Positions 50,889-59,055 of a stretch of DNA of 64,000 bases are shown here, in pieces. Positions within the stretch are counted from its first letter, which is position 1; every line of letters starts with the position of its first letter. The stretch comes from an uncultured Eubacteriales bacterium (lineage in GTDB: Bacteria > Bacillota > Clostridia > Lachnospirales > Lachnospiraceae). The position numbers and the translations under genes are program-made. Location of the stretch: contig UQNS01000003.1 in NCBI GenBank assembly GCA_900542465.1, forward strand, positions 62,001 through 126,000. Direction: 5' to 3'. The notes beneath the pieces are model-generated. The model did no database searches. It saw only the letters and a list, made by a program, of their open reading frames with translations, and was not told the DNA's origin.

Positions 50889-51920
50889 ATGGAAAACAAT
50901 AATATTGATTGGGCTAATTTGGGTTTTGGTTATTTAAAGACTGACAAGCGTTTCGTGGCTGATTTTAAGGACGGATCATGGAACGAAGGAAGCCTTATTG
51001 ATGATGAGAATGTCGTTATCAACGAGTGTGCCGGCGTACTCCAGTATGCACAGACATGTTTTGAGGGGCTCAAGGCTTATAAGACAAAAGACGGAAAAAC
51101 AGTTATTTTCAGACCGGATATGAATGCAGCACGTATGGAAGATTCGGCCGCTCGTCTTGAAATGCCTGCTTTTCCTAAAGATAGATTTGTTGAAGCAGTA
51201 AAAGCTGTTGTTAAGGCAAATGAGGCATTTGTACCTCCATTCGAATCAGGTGCTACGCTTTACATCAGACCTTATATGTTCGCTTCATCACCGGTCATAG
51301 GCGTTAAGCCGGCGGATGAGTATCAGTTCAGGATCTTCACAACGCCTGTCGGTCCTTACTTTAAGCACGGAGCCAAGCCATTATCTATAAAGGTATGTGA
51401 ATTTGACAGAGCAGCTCCTCACGGAACAGGACACATTAAAGCCGGACTAAACTATGCAATGAGCCTTTACGCGATAACAGCGGCGCATGCAGAAGGATTT
51501 GATGAGAATATGTATCTTGATGCTGCAACAAGAACATATGTAGAGGAAACAGGCGGAGCCAATTTTATTTTTGTTACAAAGGATGGAAAGCTCGTTACAC
51601 CTAAGTCAGGCACTATACTTCCATCAATTACGAGACGTTCACTTGTTACAGTAGCAAGAGACTATCTCGGAATGGAAGTTGAGGAAAGACCTGTTCCTTA
51701 TGAAGAACTCAAGGAATTTGCCGAAGCAGGTCTCTGTGGTACAGCAGCGGTCATCTCACCGCTTGGCAAGGTAACTGATAAGGCAAAGGGGGAGGAGATA
51801 TGCTTCCCTAGCGGAATGGAAAAGATGGGACCGGTCCTTCAGAAACTCTATGATACACTCCTTGGTATCCAGAAGGGAGAGATCGAAGCTCCAAAGGGAT
51901 GGATATATACGATCGATTAA
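50889..51920 (+). CDS. ilvE: Branched-chain amino acid aminotransferase
   Basis: This fold-type IV PLP enzyme of 343 residues interconverts branched-chain amino acids and 2-keto acids. YAQTCFEGLKAY near residue 55, FRPDMNAARM, and the PLP-lysine region GTGHIKAGLNYAMSL (Lys near residue 182) are characteristic of the longer BCAT form also found in eukaryotes. AGGAGG precedes the ATG. It is followed 12 bases later by a glycan gene, so the promoter before ilvE may also serve the glycan locus. Confidence 0.93.
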   Translation: MENNNIDWANLGFGYLKTDKRFVADFKDGSWNEGSLIDDENVVINECAGVLQYAQTCFEGLKAYKTKDGKTVIFRPDMNAARMEDSAARLEMPAFPKDRFVEAVKAVVKANEAFVPPFESGATLYIRPYMFASSPVIGVKPADEYQFRIFTTPVGPYFKHGAKPLSIKVCEFDRAAPHGTGHIKAGLNYAMSLYAITAAHAEGFDENMYLDAATRTYVEETGGANFIFVTKDGKLVTPKSGTILPSITRRSLVTVARDYLGMEVEERPVPYEELKEFAEAGLCGTAAVISPLGKVTDKAKGEEICFPSGMEKMGPVLQKLYDTLLGIQKGEIEAPKGWIYTID

Positions 51921-51932
51921 AGGAAAAAGACG

Positions 51933-52820
51933 ATGTTAACAGCAACGGTTATTGTGGCAACACATAAAAAATACAGAATGCCGGATGACCCCCTTTATTT
52001 GCCGATGCTCGTCGGGGCAGCCGGAAACGATACAGACTGTGAATATGCAAAGGATGATTTTATAAAAGCAGAAGAATGCGATGGACATGATCTTTGTAAA
52101 AACAGAGTAGAGGGAGGAATATCCGAAAAAAATTCTACGTTTTGCGAGTTGACAGGGCTTTATGCGGCCTGGAAGAATCTGGATACGGATTATATAGGTC
52201 TGGCTCATTACAGAAGACATTTTCTGTCAGTAAGGTATAGGGGATTCTTTAACAAAAGAAGACTGAAGAGTGAAAAGGACAGGTTCAGCGCTGTATTAAA
52301 AGAGAAAGAACTGAAGAGATATTTGCCGGAGATAAAAGTATTTGTTCCGGAAAAAAGAAATTACTATATTGAAACTTTATATAGTCACTATGCTCATACT
52401 CATTATGTGCGGCATCTGGATATGACGAGGAAGATCATAGAAAATATGTATCCCGGCTATATTCATAGCTTTGACAGGATTATGTATCAAAGGTCAGGCT
52501 ATATGTTTAATATGATGATCATGAGAAAAGATCTTTTGAATAATTATTGTACATGGCTTTTTAATATTCTTTTCAAACTCGAAGAAGAAATCGAAAAAGA
52601 CGGAAAGACGCTGACCGGGTTTCAAGGACGCGTATATGGACGTATGAGTGAATTGCTGTTCAATGTATGGCTTGACAGAATGCAGCGTTCGGGGAAACTT
52701 AAGACAGATGAAATAATGGAACTGCCCTATACCTATATGGGAAAGGTGGACACTAAGAGAAAAATTATTTCATTTATAAAAGCGAAACTTTTCAACAGAA
52801 AATATGAGAGTAGTTTTTAA
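51933..52820 (+). CDS. DUF4422 glycosyltransferase-like protein
   Basis: The 295-residue protein begins VIVATHKKYRMPDDPLYLPMLVGA and has NSTFCELTGLYAAWKN with YIGLAHYRRHF (about residues 64-93), the marks of the DUF4422 family found in capsule and cell-wall glycan loci. Members are thought to be glycosyltransferases of GT-A type. There is no signal peptide or membrane helix. It is the first gene of a string with two GT2 genes and UDP-galactopyranose mutase, so galactofuranose transfer is possible but unproven. Confidence 0.8.
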   Translation: MLTATVIVATHKKYRMPDDPLYLPMLVGAAGNDTDCEYAKDDFIKAEECDGHDLCKNRVEGGISEKNSTFCELTGLYAAWKNLDTDYIGLAHYRRHFLSVRYRGFFNKRRLKSEKDRFSAVLKEKELKRYLPEIKVFVPEKRNYYIETLYSHYAHTHYVRHLDMTRKIIENMYPGYIHSFDRIMYQRSGYMFNMMIMRKDLLNNYCTWLFNILFKLEEEIEKDGKTLTGFQGRVYGRMSELLFNVWLDRMQRSGKLKTDEIMELPYTYMGKVDTKRKIISFIKAKLFNRKYESSF

Positions 52821-52835
52821 GCTTACGGGGGAAAG

Positions 52836-53714
52836 ATGAATAAAATTGTTGCACTTATCGTAAACTATAACAGCAAAGAAAGTCTGACAGAATGCATAGA
52901 CAGCATCCTTGCACAGGACGGAGGCGCTCCTGATATCCTTGTCGTGGACAATGCCAGCACTGATGGTACAAAAGAATATATCAAGGATTATCTTGAGTCC
53001 GGTCAGGTAAGATGGTTTGAACTGGACAGCTATCTGGGGTATGCGGGCGGTTATGAACATGGCGTAAGAGAAGCGGTCGAAATGGGATATAAGTTCATCT
53101 GGTTCGTTAATGTAAATTGCAGGGTAAGGTCCAATGCATTGAAGGAGTTCAAGAAGACGCATAATATCCTTGGGGGTCATTATGGATTTCTTGTCGGGAG
53201 AAGTGTGTCTAAGAACGGCTCTGTTTATGAGGCTCCTATGGTGACCGTCAAGAGGCGTATTACCAATTTTAACAGAGATCTCCAGCGGGTGGAGTTTGCA
53301 CCATTTTTATCATGCTTCATACAGACAGGAATCATAAAAAAGGTTTCACTTCCTATAGGAGAGTTTTTTGCGGGAGTAGACGATATTGAGTATACGAGAC
53401 GTATATCGCTTAAGTATCCTTGTTACTATGTAAAAGAAAGCGTCGTCGTTTCTAATAATTATGAAGAAGATAAATATAATATTGCAAATGTGCCCGAGGA
53501 AGAGCTTATGAAGTTTGACTACGAGTATAGAAACAAGTTTTACGTGTATAAACGCGAAGGCACAAAGGGACTCGTTTGCTGGTTTCTCGATACAAACAGG
53601 GACGTGGCACAGGTCGTTTTAAATGCTCAAAGCGGAAAAGGTGCAAGGCTCGGTACCATTATGAAAGGTACTTTGAAGGGCTTTTTCTACAGACCTACGA
53701 TCGACATGGCATGA
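52836..53714 (+). CDS. GT2 glycosyltransferase with altered metal-binding motif
   Basis: The 292-residue protein has the GT-A start VALIVNYNSKESLTECI and LVVDNASTDGTKE, as in rhamnosyl- and galactofuranosyltransferases. The metal-binding motif expected after FIWF (NxD or DDD in relatives) reads VNVNC here, with Asn in the places of Asp, near residues 90-94. The late FAGVDDIEYTRRI motif keeps its acidic base, but the His usually found in the C-terminal segment is replaced in VVVSNN. It may be inactive or metal independent. GGGG precedes the ATG; it sits between DUF4422 and another GT2. Confidence 0.8.
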   Translation: MNKIVALIVNYNSKESLTECIDSILAQDGGAPDILVVDNASTDGTKEYIKDYLESGQVRWFELDSYLGYAGGYEHGVREAVEMGYKFIWFVNVNCRVRSNALKEFKKTHNILGGHYGFLVGRSVSKNGSVYEAPMVTVKRRITNFNRDLQRVEFAPFLSCFIQTGIIKKVSLPIGEFFAGVDDIEYTRRISLKYPCYYVKESVVVSNNYEEDKYNIANVPEEELMKFDYEYRNKFYVYKREGTKGLVCWFLDTNRDVAQVVLNAQSGKGARLGTIMKGTLKGFFYRPTIDMA

Positions 53715-53740
53715 CATTAATATAAGAGGGAGGTATATTG

Positions 53741-54748
53741 ATGAGAGAAGAGTCTCTTGTTAGTATAATAATTCCGGTTTATAACACTGAAAAATATTTA
53801 AACAAATGTGTCTACAGTATTTTGGACCAGTCATGGGAAAATTTGGAGATCATTCTGGTGAACGACGGCTCAACAGACAACTCCAGAAGAATATGCGAGA
53901 TGTTCGCTCAAAGTGATAATAGAATTATTGTAATAAACAAAGAAAACGAAGGGGTATCATCTGCAAGAAATGCGGGACTTGACAGGGCAGGCGGCAAGTG
54001 GGTCCTGTTTGTGGATTCTGATGACTATATTGAAAAGGATATGGTCGAAAATCTTGTGATCGCGGCGGAAAGAGCAGGAGCAGAAATAGCTATATGCAAT
54101 TTTCGCATGGAGAATGCGCCTAACCAGTCGGTCAAAAATCCGTTTGGTACGCCTATAAGTGATGGTGTCGTTGAGTCTATCACTGCGATCCAGGCTATGG
54201 AAGCTGCCCTGCTTCCGGATGCATACCAGACGAGTGCATGGGGTAAGCTGTTCACCCTGGAAATAATCAATGCAAATAATATCCGTTTCAATGAAAATTT
54301 TATCGTGTGGGAAGATTATGATTTCTTTTTCTCATATATGAGATATGCTGAGAAGGCAGTATATGCAAGCAAGACTCTTTATACCTATATTCAAAGGGAA
54401 GAAGCCGTAAGTCATAAGAAGACCGGAAGGAATATAGAGGACTGGAAGATCAAAAGCAGGTATTATGCGACCAAGAATGCGGAAAAGTATGTTTCCTCAG
54501 TGACTCAGGATCCTATCCTTCTTGCTTCGATAAGAGCTGACAGGGTAGAAACATCCGCCTATATGTATCTGATCTCTGATAATCCTGAGAAATCAAGGAA
54601 ATATCTGTCTTATGTGCGAAATCATTATGAGTCCTTCAGAGCCTATTGCGGCCTGAAAAATAAGGCTTTCAATAAAGTGGACAGGATCAATAAATACCCG
54701 TCTATGATGAAGGCTCTGTATAAATTGAGAAAAAAACACAGAAAATAA
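53741..54748 (+). CDS. GT2 glycosyltransferase, EpsJ/WaaB-like
   Basis: The 335-residue protein has an intact GT-A domain: VSIIIPVYNTEKYLNKCVYSIL, IILVNDGSTDNSRRICE, NEGVSSARNAGLD, and the metal site FVDSDDYIEKDMVENL. The following segment with TSAWGKLF and WEDYDF is common in capsule and exopolysaccharide GT2 enzymes. No membrane helix. GGGAGG supports the ATG at 53741, not the TTG at 53738. The acceptor and donor are unknown. Confidence 0.88.
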   Translation: MREESLVSIIIPVYNTEKYLNKCVYSILDQSWENLEIILVNDGSTDNSRRICEMFAQSDNRIIVINKENEGVSSARNAGLDRAGGKWVLFVDSDDYIEKDMVENLVIAAERAGAEIAICNFRMENAPNQSVKNPFGTPISDGVVESITAIQAMEAALLPDAYQTSAWGKLFTLEIINANNIRFNENFIVWEDYDFFFSYMRYAEKAVYASKTLYTYIQREEAVSHKKTGRNIEDWKIKSRYYATKNAEKYVSSVTQDPILLASIRADRVETSAYMYLISDNPEKSRKYLSYVRNHYESFRAYCGLKNKAFNKVDRINKYPSMMKALYKLRKKHRK

Positions 54749-54787
54749 ACACACGCAGCATTTGTTTAGTTTAGGAGAGTTGTTTAA

Positions 54788-55891
54788 ATGTATGATTATT
54801 TAATAGTTGGCGCCGGCTTGTTCGGGGCGGTCTTTGCAAGGCAGGCAGCAGATAAGGGGAAGAGCGTTCTTGTGATCGATAAGCGGAACCATATCGCGGG
54901 AAATGTGTACACGAAAGAGATAGAAGGGATCAATGTTCATCAGTATGGAGCACACATTTTTCATACAAATAACAGGCTGGTATGGGACTATGCGAACAGG
55001 TTTGCCGAATTCAACAGGTTCACCAACTCTCCGGTCGCTAATTATAAGGGCGAGCTGTATAGCCTTCCGTTCAATATGTACACATTTAATAAGATGTGGG
55101 GCGTCATCACGCCGGCAGAAGCGCAGGAGAAGATAAGATCTCAGGTAGAAGCGGCCGGGATCAGGGAGCCTGAAAACCTTGAAGAACAGGCTATAAGTCT
55201 TGTGGGTACGGATATTTATGAGAAGCTTATCAAGGGGTACACTCAGAAGCAGTGGGGACGTCCATGCAAGGAACTGCCGGCTTTCATAATAAAACGTCTG
55301 CCGGTCCGGTATACATTTGATAACAATTATTTTAATGCTATGTATCAGGGAATACCTATAGGCGGTTATACCGGTATGGTAGAGCGCATGCTTAAAGGAA
55401 TAATGGTGGAGACATCAACAGATTACTTTGATGATAAGGAAAGATTCGACGCGTGCGCGAAAAAGGTAGTATACACAGGTCCGATCGACGCATATTTTGA
55501 ATACAGACTCGGAACGCTTGAGTACAGATCAGTCAGATTTGAAACAGAGGTCCTTGATATGCCTAATTATCAGGGAAATGCGGCAGTCAACTATACAGAT
55601 GCAGAGACCCCGTATACACGTATTATTGAACATAAGTTTTTTGAAATGGGCGATCAGCCTAAAACGGTTATTTCAAAAGAATATTCTTCTGAATGGAAGC
55701 CGGGAGATGAGCCTTATTATCCGGTAAATGATGATAAGAATTCAGCTCTTTACAGTAAGTATAAAGAACTTGCCGGCCTGGAAGAGAATAAGATCTTTGG
55801 AGGCCGGCTTGGTGAATATAAGTATTATGACATGGATAAGGTTATTGAAAGTGCTTTAAATGCGGCGAAACGTGAGCTTTCAGAAATATAA
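54788..55891 (+). CDS. glf: UDP-galactopyranose mutase
   Basis: Glf converts UDP-galactopyranose to UDP-galactofuranose. The 367-residue flavoprotein begins with the FAD-binding YLIVGAGLFGAVFARQAADKG, then NHIAGNVYT and HQYGAHIFHT; GYTQKQWGRP and the Arg residues of LPVRYTFDNNYFN and the RIIEHK segment line the active site. The gene indicates galactofuranose in the surface glycan of this organism. A terminator follows 5 bases after the stop codon. Confidence 0.96.
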   Translation: MYDYLIVGAGLFGAVFARQAADKGKSVLVIDKRNHIAGNVYTKEIEGINVHQYGAHIFHTNNRLVWDYANRFAEFNRFTNSPVANYKGELYSLPFNMYTFNKMWGVITPAEAQEKIRSQVEAAGIREPENLEEQAISLVGTDIYEKLIKGYTQKQWGRPCKELPAFIIKRLPVRYTFDNNYFNAMYQGIPIGGYTGMVERMLKGIMVETSTDYFDDKERFDACAKKVVYTGPIDAYFEYRLGTLEYRSVRFETEVLDMPNYQGNAAVNYTDAETPYTRIIEHKFFEMGDQPKTVISKEYSSEWKPGDEPYYPVNDDKNSALYSKYKELAGLEENKIFGGRLGEYKYYDMDKVIESALNAAKRELSEI

Positions 55892-55896
55892 GCAGG

Positions 55897-55942
55897 AAGA
55901 GGGAAGTCTTTCACAGGATGCTGAAAGATCTTCTCTTTTTTT
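55897..55942 (+). terminator. Terminator after glf
   Basis: aagagggaagtctttc (55897-55912) pairs with gaaagatcttctctt (55923-55937) apart from a small bulge, with a ten-base loop, and T run to 55942. Confidence 0.75.
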
Positions 55943-55970
55943 ATCAAAAAACGGAGCCAGGGAGTTAGGA

Positions 55971-56240
55971 ATGAAGATATTTGTATACAACCTCAGAGAA
56001 TTTGATGAAAAAGGAAGGATCGGATTTGCGGGATTGGATGTTGTCGAAAATGAAATTGGAATGTATTATTATGACCATGTAGATGAGATCTTGAAGAACA
56101 GATATATAAGCGTGATCAATGCCATGCCGAATGCGCATGTCTTCCCGCATATGGGGGTTTGTACAGATGTTGCGGTGCGTGATATGGTGGTAAATTCGCT
56201 GCTTAAAGCAAAAGATTTTTTTGAGGTAAGAGAAAAATGA
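55971..56240 (+). pseudogene. Internally deleted D-2-hydroxyacid dehydrogenase with an open frame
   Basis: The 89-residue frame starts MKIFVYNLREFDEK, like the first residues of D-lactate-type 2-hydroxyacid dehydrogenases, and then runs directly into GRIGFAGLDVVENEIGMYYYDH and PNAHVFPHMGVCTDVAVRDMVVNSL, the C-terminal part of the same family (GKIGGAGLDVYExE ... PNVLVTPHxAFxT). About 220 residues with the whole NAD-binding domain and the catalytic Arg and Glu are missing; the catalytic His of the PH motif remains. The join is in frame. GGAGTTAGGA precedes the ATG. Its stop overlaps the next start by four bases (ATGA), so translation of it may matter for the downstream gene. Confidence 0.75.
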
Positions 56241-56863
56241 TAAAATTAGAAAAAACAAGTGTTATGAATTTTGAGAATGCTATGCGTGGAGCCAGAAATC
56301 CATTAAACAGCTGGGGAAGATATGACAGTGAGATAGTGGATGGGAAGTTCGTGTTCGGGCCGAATGATCTTGATCTTGCACGCAGACTTGCCAAGGCGGG
56401 GCCGGACCACAGGAAATTTATCAGACAGATATTCATTTCGGTCGATATTACGGCACCTATGTATTGGTGGAAGGAATATGATACATATAAGGTCGCTACT
56501 GTAGCTAACTCAACATCAACAATGCATAAGATACATTCTAAAGAATTCAGCCTGGATGACTTCAGCTGTGACCACATGACAGAAGAGGGCATCGATATCC
56601 TGAAGGACTATATCGTCAGAATGGAGAAGATCCGTCTCGACTATATCGAGACCAAGGACAAGAGCCTGTGGTATACTCTTATTCAGCTCCTGCCATCAAG
56701 CTATAACCAGATGAGAACGTGCACATTCAATTATGAGACTGTTCTTAATATGTACCATTCAAGAAAGTCTCATAAGCTTCAGGAATGGCATGAATTCTGT
56801 GACTGGATCTTAGAACTTCCATATTTCAGGGAGATTTTTATAGAGGAGAAGGAAGAAAAATAA
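56237..56863 (+). CDS. Unknown protein, possibly with a ThyX-like fold
   Basis: The 208-residue protein has no named family that I can state with certainty. Two segments resemble flavin-dependent thymidylate synthase ThyX in order and spacing: YDTYKVATVANSTSTMHKI near residue 75 in the place of the RHRxxSxNxxSxR motif, but without its arginines, and LLPSSYNQMRTCTFNYETV with SRKSHKLQEWHEFCDWI in the C-terminal third, like ThyX LPxxxYTxFxxTxNxRxLxxFLxxR...AQxEI. Similar small proteins occur in phages and Firmicutes. It starts within the stop of the dehydrogenase remnant and ends two bases before rqcP. Confidence 0.55.
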   Translation: MIKLEKTSVMNFENAMRGARNPLNSWGRYDSEIVDGKFVFGPNDLDLARRLAKAGPDHRKFIRQIFISVDITAPMYWWKEYDTYKVATVANSTSTMHKIHSKEFSLDDFSCDHMTEEGIDILKDYIVRMEKIRLDYIETKDKSLWYTLIQLLPSSYNQMRTCTFNYETVLNMYHSRKSHKLQEWHEFCDWILELPYFREIFIEEKEEK

Positions 56864-56864
56864 A

Positions 56865-57104
56865 ATGAGATTAGATAAATTTCTAAAGGTCTCAAGACTT
56901 ATAAAAAGACGTACTATTGCAAATGAGGCCTGTGATGCGGGAAGAGTAAGTCTGAACGGAAAAACGGCCCGTGCATCAGCAGAAGTAAAAGCGGGAGACA
57001 TCATTGAGATCGCATTTGGAGATAAGTCTGTAAAGGCGAGAGTTAAAGCAGTTATGGAAACTATACATAAGGAAGATGCCGAAAAAATGGCAGAACTTAT
57101 CTGA
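56865..57104 (+). CDS. rqcP: S4-domain ribosome-associated protein RqcP (YabO/Hsp15-like)
   Basis: The 79-residue S4 RNA-binding protein starts MRLDKFLKVSRLIKRRTIANEACDAGRV and matches RqcP, which assists RqcH in adding alanine tails on stalled 50S subunits. VKAGDIIEIAFG completes the S4 fold. It is in its common place before divIC; in Bacillus the order is yabO-yabP-yabQ-divIC, but yabP and yabQ are missing here. Confidence 0.92.
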   Translation: MRLDKFLKVSRLIKRRTIANEACDAGRVSLNGKTARASAEVKAGDIIEIAFGDKSVKARVKAVMETIHKEDAEKMAELI

Positions 57105-57165
57105 TAAAGTAAAATTATAGTAAAATGTCGTGCTATTAGCTTGATATTAGGAATTTTAAATGTTA

Positions 57166-57205
57166 AAGTCTAATCAATATTATCAATATTGATCAGGCTT
57201 TTTTT
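57166..57205 (+). terminator. Terminator or attenuator between rqcP and divIC
   Basis: aagtctaatcaatatt (57166-57181) pairs with aatattgatcaggctt (57185-57200), with one mismatch and one G-T pair, a three-base loop, and five further T. It comes 61 bases after rqcP and 17 bases before divIC, so divIC must depend on read-through or a promoter that I cannot identify. Confidence 0.75.
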
Positions 57206-57222
57206 ATTAGTGGGGATGACCT

Positions 57223-57552
57223 ATGCGATTAGAGACCAGAAGGCAGAAGGAAAAGAAGATTCGTAATAAAAAGGTTCGCGGTATACTTGGAATAATTGCC
57301 GTGACGGGTGTTATCATCGTGCTTTTTATTATTTTTCTTGGAAGCAGGAGGGCTACAGCTATTAAAAACAGGGAATATGACCAGAGAATCCAGGAGATTC
57401 AGGCAGAGATCGATGCACAGAAGCTCCGCAGCGAGGAATTACTCAAGAAGCGGGAATATACAATGACCAGAGAGTATATCGAAGGTATTGCCAAGAGTAA
57501 GCTGGGGCTCGTATACCCTGGAGAGATAGTTTTCCATGCGGAGGATAAGTAA
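57223..57552 (+). CDS. divIC: DivIC/FtsB-like septum formation initiator
   Basis: The 109-residue bitopic protein has a basic N-terminal tail (RLETRRQKEKKIRNKK), one membrane helix (about residues 23-43) and a short extracytoplasmic coiled coil (YDQRIQEIQAEIDAQKLRSEELLKKREY), followed by the conserved KSKLGLVYPGEIVF tail. This is the DivIC/FtsB pattern; it acts with FtsL and DivIB in septal wall synthesis. The gene order rqcP-divIC-tilS-ftsH supports the name. Confidence 0.85.
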   Translation: MRLETRRQKEKKIRNKKVRGILGIIAVTGVIIVLFIIFLGSRRATAIKNREYDQRIQEIQAEIDAQKLRSEELLKKREYTMTREYIEGIAKSKLGLVYPGEIVFHAEDK

Positions 57553-59055
57553 TTGAAGTCCGGTGATGTTATCGCAAAAGTGCGCAGATTCATAATGGAA
57601 AATGAGATCTCCGCAAAAATGATCAAAACAAAGAATATAATAGTAGGTCTTTCAGGAGGGGCAGATTCTATCTCACTTCTTTTCATTCTTAATGAACTCA
57701 GAAAAGAAGGAGGTGAATATGCCTCTCTTAATTTGCGTGCAGTCCATGTGAACCATTGCATTCGGGGAGAAGATGCCGACAGGGATGAGGTGTTTTCCGA
57801 AAATTTCTGTAAGCTGAATGATATACCTTTTACAGCGGTCAGAGTTAATGTACCGGATATAGCGCTGAAAAGGAAAGAGAGTCTGGAAAAAGCTGCACGT
57901 GATGAACGTTACAGAATTTTCCGCACTGAGGGAGAAAAGATGGGCGATCATCTTATTGCAACTGCCCATCATAAAAACGATCTGGCAGAGACCCTTATTT
58001 TTAACATTTCAAGAGGTACCGGATATAAGGGGCTGATAGGGATCAGACCAGTTAACGGCAATATTATCAGACCTCTTTTGGGCATAAGCAGAAGGGAGAT
58101 AGAGAGGTTTACGGGTGAAAAGGATCTGGAATTCGTAACGGATTCAACAAATGAGGACATGACCTACACCAGAAACTTCATAAGAAAAGAAATTATTCCG
58201 CTTATAGAAGACAGACTTAATCCGGAACTGGCAGACCATCTTTTCAGGATTTCGGAGATAGCATCCAAGATAGATGCCCATATAGAGAAGCATGTTGACG
58301 CGGCATTAGAAGAAGCGGGACTGATAAAAGATGATCTGGCGCATGTGGAGGAATTCAAAATATCAAGGTACATATTGGAAGGCCTCGACGATATCGTATT
58401 GGACAGCTTTTTGATCGAGGCCGTTAAAGCATTCAAAGGTGATGCCGAAGACCTGTCGGGTGAGCGGATAGAGGCATTGATCAGAGCTTTCAAAAAAAAT
58501 GAAGGCTCTCTGGAGACCAAGACGCTGGAACTGGGAGCGGGGATCCGGGCTCTGGTCAACAGCAAGGGTATAAAGTTTCAAAAACTGCCGGAAAGACCTG
58601 TATTATCACCAGGTCCGTCTGAAAGAAAGTATGTGATCCTGGATGAAACTAACCGCCATAAACTTGAGAAAAACGGAAGTCTCGTCATAGAGGCGGAAGA
58701 TCTTATCTTAAGACTTGAGATCTCGGAAAGCTTCACTAAAAACCATAGCTCTGACTATACTAAGTTTTTCGATTATGATAGAATTAATACTAATGTTTTT
58801 CTGAGAAAAAGAGCTATTGGAGACTGGATCCGGCTTTCTGAAAATTCCAGTAAAAAGCTGAAAAAGGATCTGATCGACCAAAAGATCCCCAGAGAAAAAA
58901 GAGATGATATCTGGCTGCTGACCGATGCAGGATCTGAGGTCATATGGGCTGTCGGAGTGAGGCAGGGATTCGGCAGTCTGTTGAGAGACGACCGGACTAA
59001 AGGCCGTGTTCTCAAGATTGCAATTGAAAAAAGGAACGGAGACAATAATGAATAA
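57553..59055 (+). CDS. tilS: tRNA(Ile)-lysidine synthase
   Basis: TilS modifies C34 of tRNA-Ile(CAU) to lysidine so that it reads AUA. The 500-residue protein has the ATP-pyrophosphatase motif GLSGGADS (residues 32-39), HVNHCIRGEDADRDE, TAHHKNDLAETLIFNI and the RGTGYKGLIGI segment, then the two C-terminal tRNA-binding domains. The start is TTG at 57553, directly after the divIC stop, with GGAGG at 57540-57544, eight bases upstream. It overlaps ftsH by eight bases. Confidence 0.93.
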   Translation: MKSGDVIAKVRRFIMENEISAKMIKTKNIIVGLSGGADSISLLFILNELRKEGGEYASLNLRAVHVNHCIRGEDADRDEVFSENFCKLNDIPFTAVRVNVPDIALKRKESLEKAARDERYRIFRTEGEKMGDHLIATAHHKNDLAETLIFNISRGTGYKGLIGIRPVNGNIIRPLLGISRREIERFTGEKDLEFVTDSTNEDMTYTRNFIRKEIIPLIEDRLNPELADHLFRISEIASKIDAHIEKHVDAALEEAGLIKDDLAHVEEFKISRYILEGLDDIVLDSFLIEAVKAFKGDAEDLSGERIEALIRAFKKNEGSLETKTLELGAGIRALVNSKGIKFQKLPERPVLSPGPSERKYVILDETNRHKLEKNGSLVIEAEDLILRLEISESFTKNHSSDYTKFFDYDRINTNVFLRKRAIGDWIRLSENSSKKLKKDLIDQKIPREKRDDIWLLTDAGSEVIWAVGVRQGFGSLLRDDRTKGRVLKIAIEKRNGDNNE

